This document shows, piece after piece, positions 27,801 to 39,051 of a stretch of 64,000 bases of DNA. The stretch is taken from assembly GCA_016859345.1 (NCBI GenBank), contig CM029121.1:4782029-4846028 (forward strand). The letters run 5' to 3'. The stretch's first letter is position 1, and every line of letters begins with the position of its first letter. The notes under the pieces were generated by a model. The model was not told the DNA's origin, searched no databases, and worked only from the letters and a program-made list of their open reading frames with translations. This DNA is from Istiophorus platypterus. Its lineage: Eukaryota; Chordata; Actinopteri; Istiophoriformes; Istiophoridae. The translations under genes and the position numbers were made by a program.

Positions 27801-28632
27801 AGCTTTCCACCATGTGTAAAACGTCATTTTATCTTGCCTGACATATGTAGTGTCTTTGGAAACTTTGGCATATCCAGTTAGGATTTTGGATAAAGTTTTT
27901 TGTGAGGTTGAATACTGTTTGTCTGCCCAGCACTGTTTCACTGACTGCCCTACCTGGGGAAAAATTATCAGGTTATCTAACAAATTTGCACCATAAAGAG
28001 ATAAACAGGTCTGAACTTCTCCTGCAGATCTCAAACACCATAATAACATTGACAAAGTAAAATGGTTTCTATTGTTGTATGTTTTCTGTCCTCGTTCTCT
28101 GGCTTACATTAACATTGAATCATTTATTTGTACAAGTTATCTACATTGCCAACTGACATTTAAACGTAAATGCAATCATATGTGTAAATGCTATTTCAGG
28201 CTATGACTCATCTATTCAATACATTTCCAATACAAGATGGACAGAGGTGCTCATATACTGTATGTCTTAGCTGCATGTATTTCATTGAAAGGTTCAATCA
28301 GTGGAGAGAGAAAACTGATCTCTACGATACCCCTACAGCTAATCACTATTATTTGAGCCCTTACCTCCATCTTTTTGAGAAGCTCCGAGAAGCTTGATGA
28401 GCCATCTCTTTGTCTCGGGACGCACTTTTTCTCCAAGCTTCACCAGAACCAACGGTTCGACTTGCTCCAAGACACAGCAGGGGCAGCTGACCTTAGTCCA
28501 GCCTGGTCCAGCAGTGGTAGCGCTCAGTTTGCTCAGGACCTTCCTACATGGACTCTCATCCTCCAGCCACAGGGCATTTTCACTGCTGCTGCCACCAGCA
28601 CCCCCACCTTCATCACCATCTGCCTTGCTCAT
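17029..28632 (-). CDS. ano10: Anoctamin-10 (TMEM16K-type membrane protein), 13 or 14 coding exons
   Basis: Coding exons in transcript order: 28365-28632, 24223-24396, 22098-22235, 21034-21150, 20682-20798, 19845-20183, 19375-19557, 19059-19114, 18891-18965, 18039 down to 17590 (with an intron-like segment 17782-17874), 17356-17493, 17139-17255, 17029-17052. All phases fit. The protein is 731 aa unspliced at 17782-17874, or 700 aa if that segment is removed; human ANO10 is about 660. Matches to ANO10 include LVLVKLGEKV near the N-terminus, NGYFGSSVAFYFSFLDF, ELWKRRSSSLSYRWGTL, EEPRPGF-like AEPRPGFQGDLGVN, ENHREESAFEKHL, and QFGYFSLFSCVYPL followed by NNLTEIRSDAYK, where the Glu and Asp sit at the anoctamin calcium-site positions. 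The family forms multi-pass membrane proteins; ANO10 is an endoplasmic reticulum lipid scramblase. ATG28632 follows a splice acceptor (AG at 28641-28640), so a non-coding 5' exon lies upstream, unlocated. Confidence 0.93.
18130..18859. mobile_element. Candidate non-autonomous DNA element with imperfect terminal inverted repeats
   Basis: The left end reads CTAAAAGGGGCACTCCACTG. The right end, read on the minus strand, begins CTTTAAGGCGTTACTCCAAC. The two align with one indel, as terminal inverted repeats would. The interior is about 730 nt with a long poly(T) run (18301-18326) and no recognisable transposase. It fills most of the ano10 intron between the exons at 18891-18965 and 18039. No clear target-site duplication was seen. 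Confidence 0.45.
21807..21880. repeat. (GT)37 microsatellite
   Basis: An uninterrupted GT tract in the ano10 intron between the exons at 22098-22235 and 21034-21150. The ano10 transcript carries it as CA. Confidence 0.97.
24640..26772 (+). mobile_element. 5'-truncated L2/CR1-like LINE (reverse transcriptase remnant), antisense inside ano10 intron 1
   Basis: Reverse transcriptase blocks appear in order across broken frames: an ANYRPISNLPFLSKILEKAV-like stretch near 24775-24835, FDTIDH near 25010, the catalytic FYADDTQFYLSM at about 25245-25285, then SNSDKTEVIVLGP, RNLGVVFDQDMSFNSHIKQ and SLHWLPVKSRIQFEILLLTNK at 25170-26110. The frame is interrupted by stops and shifts, so the copy is dead. 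The 3' end is ATATAAATAAAATTGAATTG followed by GAATT repeats to 26772, the short tandem tail of L2/CR1-type elements. No endonuclease domain was seen. Confidence 0.85.
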
Positions 28633-29454
28633 GGTGAGACTGGGAGGACATATTCATGAAACAGTTTTAGTTTGCCACGTTGTTGCTCTTGGCAATTCAA
28701 ACTGGAGCATTATCGTCTCTCCTTCCATGTAACACAACTGTAACCACAAGGCAAGGTCTCAGAGAGGGTCCTTGCCTCTCTGATTCCAAAATAGGAATTC
28801 TTCTTTACTACTATTACAAATATAGAAGAATATACAGTAGATGAGAATGTTTAAGATTTGAGACACTAAACCTGGACGGGACAGAGTTTAGTTCATTGTC
28901 AGAACATGGCTATAATCCTTATACAAGTCTATGAACAGCTATGAAAGTGCTGTGCGGTGAGTGCAAACAGTTATTAGTTGCATTTTTTCATTGCAGTATC
29001 AGCTATTACATTAGAAAGGATATAGAGCATCTAGATTTGTATCTGAGACTGAACATGAAGTCATTTCTAGCAATATTTTCCAGTGATCTGCATCTTGTAC
29101 TTTGTCTCTTACACTGGCAATTATTTGCTGCACCCTACACGTTTTAGTTTCTCACTGAGGAAACGGCAGTTATTTTGGCCATTACTTTTTTTCGCACTTC
29201 CTCTCTGTTGATTACACTGAGTTACAGACACACTCGCCGAAGACAGGATAAAACTGACAGAGTGACCGAGCTGAAAATGCCTTCGTAGGTCCTATTGTGA
29301 CTGAGTTGCCTAAAAAGGCAGTGACAGTGGGAGGGAGACATATAGGGTGAACAAGAGGATGAGTCAGGAAATACAACACCTGGCAGAGCGTTGATGATGA
29401 GGTTATGGTATCCAGTCCTAAAGCAGGCCCACACCCCCTCCAAGCTCCTATTTG

Positions 29455-29456
<2 letters not shown>

Positions 29457-29496
<40 letters not shown>
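29457..29496. repeat. (CA)20 microsatellite
   Basis: A pure CA tract between ano10 and fa2h. Confidence 0.95.
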
Positions 29497-29502
<6 letters not shown>

Positions 29503-32500
29503 AACATGAGAACAACATCTTTTCAGTTTTCTTGAAAAGAAAAAACTGAAAAAAAACCTACTCATTCTTTGCACACACTTACCCAGCCTCAGTGTGTTCC
29601 TCCCAGCTGTCTATGTACATATGTATATGTGTGTGTATGGCAAGAATGCGGAGGTACTTGGTTGGGTGTGGAGGACTGTTTGGTTTATATTCAGGCTCCT
29701 CCCTCCTGACTGCTCCCTGCTTTACTGCTGCTGTTGCAGCTCAGGGTCCTACTGCCCCACCAGCCTCTGCTTCCTTGGGTTAATTGTGTATAAAACAAAC
29801 ACACCTAAGGATTTCCAGGGCAACTACAGTTTGGTTTGAAACTTCATAAAGTCAGTTACTTAACAAACATGTCAGGTAAACCAGACTTTAGCACAGTTGC
29901 CCTTAATATACACAAACGATAAACCCAGTGTTTCACATGTGGACAAAGGGCTCACTTCTCTTATATTGACAAAAACTGGATAAGCAGATATTGTCTGCGG
30001 AAATCCAAGTGTATTCAAAAAGTGTCAAAGATTCTTCAATATTCATATCACCATTTACAAGATGCAGTACAGGTTAAAGTTGCAAGTACCAGTCTAGTGA
30101 TTTAACAGTGCAGTTCCATAAAGTGTCTTTGGGACTTTGCAAGACAGACTTTAAAAAAGAACACTCAAAATTGAAGCAGTAAAATTCAAGGAATCCTGAC
30201 TTTAAGCTCCTAGGATGGGTCAAGACTTGAGAATACTGGATTCTACGCTTCCCACAATGCAACTTGATTGCCTCTTTCAAAACTCCATGCCCAGTTTGTA
30301 AAGAAGGCTCTCTGAGCCCGAGTGGAGGTAACATTGATTCGACATTATCACAGGCTAATCTGCGTCCCAACAAATTTCCAATTGAGTCACGGAAGATCTC
30401 ATAAAACTGGTTTCAGAATCTGAGTGGTCTTCTTCATTAAACTCATCAGTGTAAAATTGTTGGGAGTGCGCCTTTATGAAAGAGGTATTACTGTATAGTG
30501 ATCAAACAAACAGTACTGGACAGACCAACATCAGAAATATACAGACATTTATTTACAAATACATTTGCATTTGCATAGACATTTAAAATTTCAAAATAAA
30601 AGTTCTAAGATATTATAGTAAACAGATTTAGTAAATATTATTTTACGCTGCATAATTTAGCACAACTTGTCAGGATCAAGATTTACAATCTGTTGTGTTC
30701 ATCTTTTTACACATAAATATACATAAATTAGACCTCTGTACTTAGACCAACTGATGAATTTGTTTCACTTTGCTAAGCAGCCATCACAATCATTATGTAT
30801 TATTACACTCATCATCAATATTAAAGTCTTCACTATCTCCACCATTAGTAAAAAGAAATCAGAAATATATATTTTTGGTTGTTTGTGAAGCAATTTAATT
30901 GTTATTATATCACTGTCTTTCTCTCTTCTTTCTCTCTGTCTTGAACATTCTTTACAAACTACACTGTGTGCAGCCCTAGCACGACCAATGTCTTGAGTTT
31001 TTTTACATTAACTCATATGTCTTGTAGAAAAAAATGACACATTTAGGTACTAAATCATTTTTAGCTCAACTCTGCAAGCACCAGAGAAACATATTCAACT
31101 GGTTATATTAGAAACCATTTTGGTGAAACTACCCGCTTACGGGTTACCTGGAGACTTAACTTATTCAGTGCGACAAAAACTCAGACACAGAAAAGATGCA
31201 AATGGAAATCACCTTACTGTACTGTCAAATTTTTGTCTTCTTCAAAATTGGTTATACTTTCTTCAACAGATGTTGCATTTTATGTCACGTGTAAGAATAT
31301 ATTTACATATATATTAATTAAGTTGAAGTCTTTCTTAAAACTAGAAAAGTTGATTTTAAAATGATTTCAGCAGTAGTATAATATTTTAACTTTTCTCTGT
31401 TATGTGTGGAAATTGTATAAATTAACTTTGTTCTGCTATAGTTATCTATATTGCTGTCAGGTGTTAGGAAGAGGCATTTTGAGGATCCGCCAATCACTAC
31501 CAAAACCTCCTGCTGTCCAGTCAGATGGGTCATCCATCGTCATCCTGTGGGGATGTGCAGAGCCAAATACACCAGCCAGAGTGAGACTGAAAGCTGGGTC
31601 CTACAAGTTCTTTTTTTTTTTTTTTTTTTTAAATCACCTGAAACATTTTTATCTTCACCCTTCCAACAGCCAAGCTTTTGGAAAACACAACTTAACAACT
31701 GATGAGTTGAAAGACCAATTAACATAGCACTTGCCGCCTAGCTGTCCCTGTGACCTTTAACTCCCAGATCCTCACAGCAGGAAGTCAGACAGTCAGGCCT
31801 CATGTCTTCAGCTTTGCCCCTCTGTCACCATGACAACACTACAGCCTTACATTTAAATGGATCCAAAGATACAGCATCTAACCACAGGGGAATTCAGCCT
31901 CTCTCTGTCCAGAAACATACCCACTTACTTTGATAACATAAAGCTGGTGCAGTTAAAGAATCTCCTCCTCTGTACAAAGCATCTTAAAAAATATCTTTTT
32001 ACATCTTTGTTGTATCATTAATGACAACAAAAATAAAAGTACTCAGAGGAAATATTACAGACTTGCAAAAATAAATCTCCACAGTGGTTTCAAACATTTA
32101 GAACTCTGCTTTAAATGACATTAACAGTATATTGAACAGTATGCTGCATAATCTCCCTCCTGCGGCTTTACTGATAATTAGATAAAGCTATACTTATAAA
32201 TGAATGTGTGAGCATATCGAAATATCTGTAACCAAAAGTTTTCTGTTACCAGATGTTTAATAAAAACTACTGTGGAATAAAACATAATGGAGGGAACCTC
32301 TGTCAACTGTTGCAAAAGTGTAATGTAACGTTGTGTAGCAGCATAGCTGGGTAGCTTAGTGGCCAGCAGAAAAGAGACTGAGGACAATACAAGGAACATT
32401 CAAGCTGCAGATGATGCGGAAGAAGGCTAAAGATGAATTTTTTTCCTGAGTTTGTTAATGCACTTCGTGAGATGATACAGTATGAGGGATCTCTCTCATC

Positions 32501-32730
32501 CACAGTCTCTACACACGCACTATCTGTCACAGACCTTGTTAATCTTTCATCCCTTTTCTTCTCTACCCGTTCACATTCACCTGCCATCTATCACTTCCTT
32601 TTCCCTGTCTCCCCCAGATGTTCAAATCGGGAAAAATAGCCTGTAAATTGAGTATTTTTGACTTTCCAAGTTTGGTTTTGAACAAGGCCTACAGCATTCA
32701 ATCATTGAAAAAGACACATTGCATTATGTT

Positions 32731-32733
<3 letters not shown>

Positions 32734-32779
<46 letters not shown>
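32734..32779. repeat. (GT)23 microsatellite
   Basis: A pure GT tract about 460 nt past the fa2h stop codon in the fa2h direction, so possibly within the fa2h 3'UTR. Confidence 0.95.
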
Positions 32780-32781
<2 letters not shown>

Positions 32782-33242
32782 TTCTCTTTCTCTCTATGGC
32801 CCACCTCTTAGCTGATTATTATAATGTTGTGACTGGCGATCGGGTGACAACATGGGCTGGTGAAGTCAGTGCAGTGAGAGTTCATAAAACATTTCATTTT
32901 CATTTTGGTTCCCTTATAAAAATGTCACAGAAAGGTCTTACAACTGTGCAAAAACCATTGTAATGAGGAAACAGTTTAGAATGGTTGACACATGTGCAGT
33001 TGACTGAGAAGAAGGTTATAATGTTCTGGTGACTGAAATCAAAAAGCAGGCTGATATGTGCTATAGTGTGCACAGATAAATTTGTTGCAGTGGCCTAGGA
33101 GTCTTCAGAAGTGGATACTCTTCCTTGGTTATGGAAACTGGCTGCAGAGACCTAATGGTGTTACATTGGATAAAGCATGGGAAATAAAATTATAAAGAAG
33201 GGGGTTGACAAGTCCTGTGGCCCTTTAAGAGCCGTTTCTGCG

Positions 33243-34284
33243 TTAGAATTTCTCATCAGGGATTACTGTGTTGAAAGGGTGGTCCCAGAATGTGGAGGTG
33301 ATTCCAAAACCTGGAGAGAAAAATAAAGATTAGATTGACAAGACAAAAAAACAAAAACAAACAAAAAAAAACAAGCAAACAAAGAATGAGATATTTTCGT
33401 CAGTAGTCCAAGTTTTGTCTGGTTTCCAGGGCTCACCTGCTCTCTGGTGTTCAAAGTGGTGTTTGACATGGTAGGCCTTCAAGCTGTACATATATGAGCC
33501 TCTCTTTGGCGAGCCATAATGAAGGTAGTAGTGGATCATATCGTACACAACATAGCCGCACAGTCCTCCGACAAACACAGATGTCCCAAGGATCTCTGGA
33601 AGCGTGTTGCGGAGGATCACATAGAAACTTCCCACTACTAAGGAGGCTAAGCCGGGAGGGAAGACAAGCCGAGAGCCGTCAAAGGGAGACTGTGGAGAAA
33701 AGAAGTTTGTGTGAGGCACTGAGACGTGAAACTGTCGAAGTAGAAACTAGAAAAAAACATTTTAAAAAGCTAATTCATCAACACAAGGTACAGTACAGTA
33801 TTTTACCTATTTTTTTTGCTTTTCAAAAGTGACGACATACTTGTTTTAAGAGAACCATAAAAGATCAATGTCAATTATAACCGGCAAATGGTTATAAAAT
33901 GATATAAGACAGGCATTCAGTTAAAAAAAAGTTCCTGTCAAACTACAACCACTGTACAGTATGTAGAATCGGAGATGAGCTGTTTATTACCTGCAATTTA
34001 TGATAGCCTCTGTTTTGTGCCATAAAGGACAACATAATAAAACAAATGATTAACCAGTTTTACAAGCATGAGACCTGCCACAGCCTCACTGATAATGTGT
34101 ATGTACCTTGTGATGCTGTCCGTGCAGAAGGAAATGCAGCATGATGAGGTAGTAGTTGTGAGCAGGTGGTTTCATGTGAAAGACAAAGCGATGAATGCAG
34201 TACTCGATGAACGACCACAAGAACCAGCCCAACAAAAAGAGCAGCGGGAAAATGTACTTATGGATCGGGATAGAGAAGTCTGGG

Positions 34285-34370
<86 letters not shown>

Positions 34371-35067
34371 TATTCACATTGACATGACTGCACACCGACT
34401 GGAGATGAAGATGATGAAAGCAAATACAAGTCAATATTCTCTTGACATTCTCATTTGCATATGCAAATGAGAATGTTAATGTGTAAATGAAAATGACAGC
34501 TTGCAAGAGACTCTGGTACTTTTATGTGAATTATGTTAGCATGCAGTGCAGAGGGTGTCGGCTTTGTGTTACCTGAAGTGAAGACTATCCTTGTGGTACC
34601 CTGTGCCAGGGTGGTGTAGCAGTACCAACTGAGATAAAAAACAATAGGAAGCCACACCACCGGTACCCAGTACCTGTAGCAAGAGATCGGACCGACTCTT
34701 TAATCTTTAACTTTAATTATAGTCACCCCCTCAATCCTCTAATAAAAATGTTGCTGGTGTCTTCTTTATAGAAAGCCCTGATAACCCCTTTTCTGAAAAA
34801 ACTAGATACTATAAGTGATTGGAGACCTACATAAACATGGAAATCGCTGAAATTGAAGTGGTTTTAGTTAATTTACATACAATTCTAGATTTGTTTTTCT
34901 CTGTTTTCTCTGTTGCCCTATGGAGTTTTTGACCTTAAGTAGCACTATGGGTGATGTGAAGACACAGTCCTGCCAATGGCTTCACATTACAGGTAGAGTT
35001 AACACACCGAGATATGCTGAAATGCACCAACAAAGGCAAGAAAATATACATATACATATATAAATAT

Positions 35068-35100
<33 letters not shown>

Positions 35101-35334
35101 TATATATACATATATATATATATATATACATATATACATATACATATATATATATCTATATATATACATACATACATACATACATACATGATACATACAG
35201 ATAGATATATATCTATCTATATCTATCTATATATATATATATATATAGATATATATCTATATATCTATGTATATATATATCTATATATATATATACACAC
35301 ATATATATCTATATCTATATCTATATCTATATAT

Positions 35335-35398
<64 letters not shown>

Positions 35399-38300
35399 CT
35401 ATGTATGTATCTATGTATATACATAGATACATACATACATATTCTTCCCAAAAACTGTTGCTTATTTAGTCATCAATACTTCATGTTATAATTAATAATA
35501 GCATTGCTATTTTATAATTTGAAAATTGCACATATTTGTATGAACTTCAAGAATAGATTGCAGTGTTGCAATACAAACTCTATACTTGTGACTGGATAAA
35601 TATCATGTGTACGGTATCTCCTACATTGTCTGAAATATTTTCCTCATATTTTCTTCAATTATTAATTAAAAAAAAAAAATCTTTACCAGGAAGTCTTGGT
35701 GCTAGCCTCCAGGAAGGGGTTTCCAAACAGTCTAATTGGTCTGTTTACAGGCTGGTGAACCCATGCATCATATTTCTCTGCAAGGTAGCCTACCTGCCAT
35801 GCCAAGGGCTTCCCCCAGTCCACCAAATCCTGTGGAGACATAAACGATGAGAAATCAGTAAAAAGTATATTTATTCTATAAAGGTAATAATCACTCTGCT
35901 GGAGAAAGTACAGAGAAAGTGTATTTCAACAGACGGAGAGAATCGGCTTTACTCCAGCAGGTGGGAGCAGAGAGTTAATAACGGCTGAACTTCACAGGGA
36001 CTGGTCAATCCAGGAAGTGACTGCATATTACCTTTGATGGTGTGTGTGTGCTTTTGCAGGTTTACCTTGGTGTAACTGAATTGCTGCCAGCAATAACTGA
36101 TGATTATTTCATTATGAGTCCAAAGACCAAAGACTGAGCCACTTTTACATGGTCTTCACAAGATCCTGATGCTTAAAGCTACACTAGAGCCAATGAGCAT
36201 AACACAGTCAAGTTTCACACTGATCTGTGGCCACAAGAATGTTTCATTTTAAGAAACAAGGTGAGAAAGCTGATCTTAAGTCAGAAATTACCCAACTTAA
36301 TTATGAGGAAGATGAAAAACTAAAATCAGATCGGCAAAGATCACATTCAACACATCTGGTTGAAGCAGACATTTGATACTTTAATATTTATATCAGTTGC
36401 TTTATGTCTTTGGCATCCAACAATCCCAATTCTTCTGCTTCTGAATGATGCTGATTATTTAGCAGGTAATGATTGTTGACCATCTACTCCAGAGTACTCC
36501 ACCAGTTTAGTATTTAGTATTGAAATGAAACCATCAAGATGTGATTTGAAGTTTCAACTTTCAGCTTTAGTTTAAAATTTTGCATGAACTGAACCTTATT
36601 TCCCAAGGCTTAAAAGTAATTGGAAAAAAAGCAATTTTCCAGCCGAAGGTTTCTGCATCTGTCTGAAAGGTTTGTTTGTTTGTTTTTTCAGCTAAGTGAT
36701 GCCTCCTTCATTTGCATCAATACCTCTTTGGAACACATATTAAAAGTTCCCATGAACAGCTACCAAATACAAAGTCAGCACTTGGGATCAACTCCAGACC
36801 TTTTACTTGTTTAATTTGTCATGAAATAATGAGAGAACAGGCAACATCTGGACATGAAACTGACTATTAGTTAATTGTCCAATTTCTTCTAAGCTGCTGA
36901 AAATGAGGGACTATGTATTAAAATGGCTGTAACTCTTAAATGGTTACTACAGTACTGATGCCCCTGAATTAAAGCTGAAAGTCTACACTTTAATCCTGTC
37001 TCGATGAATTTGTTTATATTTTGAGTTTTATTGTATGTGCAATCACAGTCATATTCCAAAAAAAAAAAAAAAATACTCAAATACTCACATGATAACTATG
37101 GTATTCTTGTTCAAATTTTTCAAGCATGAAAGGTAAGTATGTGCATCATCTGCTTGCTTTGCCTCACTCTGTTATTAGAATGAGAGAAAACCTTAGTCCT
37201 TATAAGACATGTTGTCTCCTATTCAAAAAAAGAAGTGAAATTGCCTGTCACATGATGAGGGTAATTACACTTGTGACTAGTGCAGGAACTTCCCACAAAT
37301 AAGTGATAACAGTTTTGAAATTAGGTGGAAAGGGTCATTCCAAACTCCACTAGCCTCAAGAAAATTATACCTCAAATAAGCTTAATAACATAAAAGTCAC
37401 TTCCATTTAACAAGGCAAATATTACACACATAATTTATGTATATCTTTACCCGTTTCTCCAGGCTAATGATACAGCTTGTAACGCAATTATGAAAAAAAA
37501 AAAAACATTATGAGACATCGTATAGTATAAATCACTATCAGAGTGACATTTAGTAATCTTCCCAGTAAATATTGAAATATAAATTCACAAAAATCAAACT
37601 GACATTGGACATTATTTATTCTGAATATCAGCAAATGCCAGTTGTATAAAGTTTCCTATAATTTGACAGGTAAAGTTTGCTCATGAGGATAAAGAAAGGG
37701 ATGGTTGTTTTCGTATCTAATTTTCTATATAAATTGCGAAAAAAGCAAAAAAAGCTGACCTGATGCTACGTTGGAGTGAGAGTATCTAAATACTGCTTAT
37801 ACTTCTTAACCAGTTTGCCTGCACACAGTTAGTCTACATCACATGGTCTGTAGCAACAATACATCCAATAACTGCTTAAGTGAGAGCCTTTGAGATCAAC
37901 AGTCCAATTATATGATGAGAATAATTGCCCCAATATGATGATAACAAATCAGATTATAATGGAAACATATTAATGATTGATTTGTTTTTAATTGCAAGAC
38001 AGAATAGCAATGCCTCATTTATTTTGAACATGGGTTTGGTTTTGACATCAAACCACAATGGAGCTCATTCATGGGAATGTCAGAAACAATATCCAAATGA
38101 CACCAGAACACTCAAATGGAAGCGCAGGGATTAAATCATCAGTTTAATTGGAATGATTCAACAAATGTAAAGACAAAAACACTGTTTAGCATTGAGGTTT
38201 AAAAGGCCCAATTTAACATCTTTTAAACTTCAATGCAATGTTAACAGTGCATTTTACTCAATATACTGATGCCTGGCAAATGAGTGAACAAGACAGGGTC

Positions 38301-38801
38301 ATTAATTCTGTCATCGCAATGTGCTGTGTGAGAACCTGGTATGCTGATATAACTGCAGATAGTGGAAAACACTAGTGGAATTTGCTAAATCACATGAGCA
38401 TGATTTAAATGAATGAATAACTCATTATGCGTCTCTGAATGTGTGTAATTTATGCACTTACAAAGAAACTGTTCACATAAATAGACAGGGAACTCTGTTC
38501 TTTGTGATGTAAGACGTTTTATGGTTAAGACTTTGGTTATGACATGATCCAGTATTAAGGTAAAAGGGAGAGGTACGCACACAGTGGTGAGGGTTAAGGT
38601 TAAAGTTACAAAATTATTGTCTTTAATGTGTCTTACTGTGTTTGGCAGTTTGGCAGTTTTCTATATGCTCTTGTGTAGCAGTGTGAGAACTTCAAGATGT
38701 GCTAACAAACAGACATTTTTGGGACCAGATCCAGGCAGGGTGAATAACCTGATGACTGTTCACTCTTCATCTAGCCCAAACATTAGCATACATACTCGCA
38801 T

Positions 38802-38855
<54 letters not shown>

Positions 38856-38989
38856 TAGGTCACCCTCATTCCTGTCATAACCCAGAGCACATTACCCTGT
38901 ACAAACACTCTGAAACACACAGAAAGAGATAGGGCACATAGAAACACACCCTCTCCTTGTCATCACATACCAAGTCATACCAAATACAA

Positions 38990-39051
<62 letters not shown>

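Larger units (their letters stand above)
28660..33242. other. Region between ano10 and fa2h (upstream of ano10, downstream of fa2h)
   Basis: It should contain the non-coding first exon and promoter of ano10 and the fa2h 3'UTR, but neither is marked by a CpG island here. A TTTATT at 30548-30553 (AATAAA on minus) is one distant poly(A) candidate for fa2h. Also present are (CA)20 at 29457-29496, (GT)23 at 32734-32779 and a poly(T) run near 31611-31630. I see no protein gene. Confidence 0.5.

Noticed and set aside
34287..34368. CRISPR-like or other regular array suggested by repeated units
   Set aside because: Pure dinucleotide microsatellite with no spacers; eukaryotic DNA.
35014..35469. A 151-residue open frame rich in Tyr-Ile-His-Thr
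   Set aside because: Translation of the TA/CATA low-complexity block; no complex sequence or homologue.
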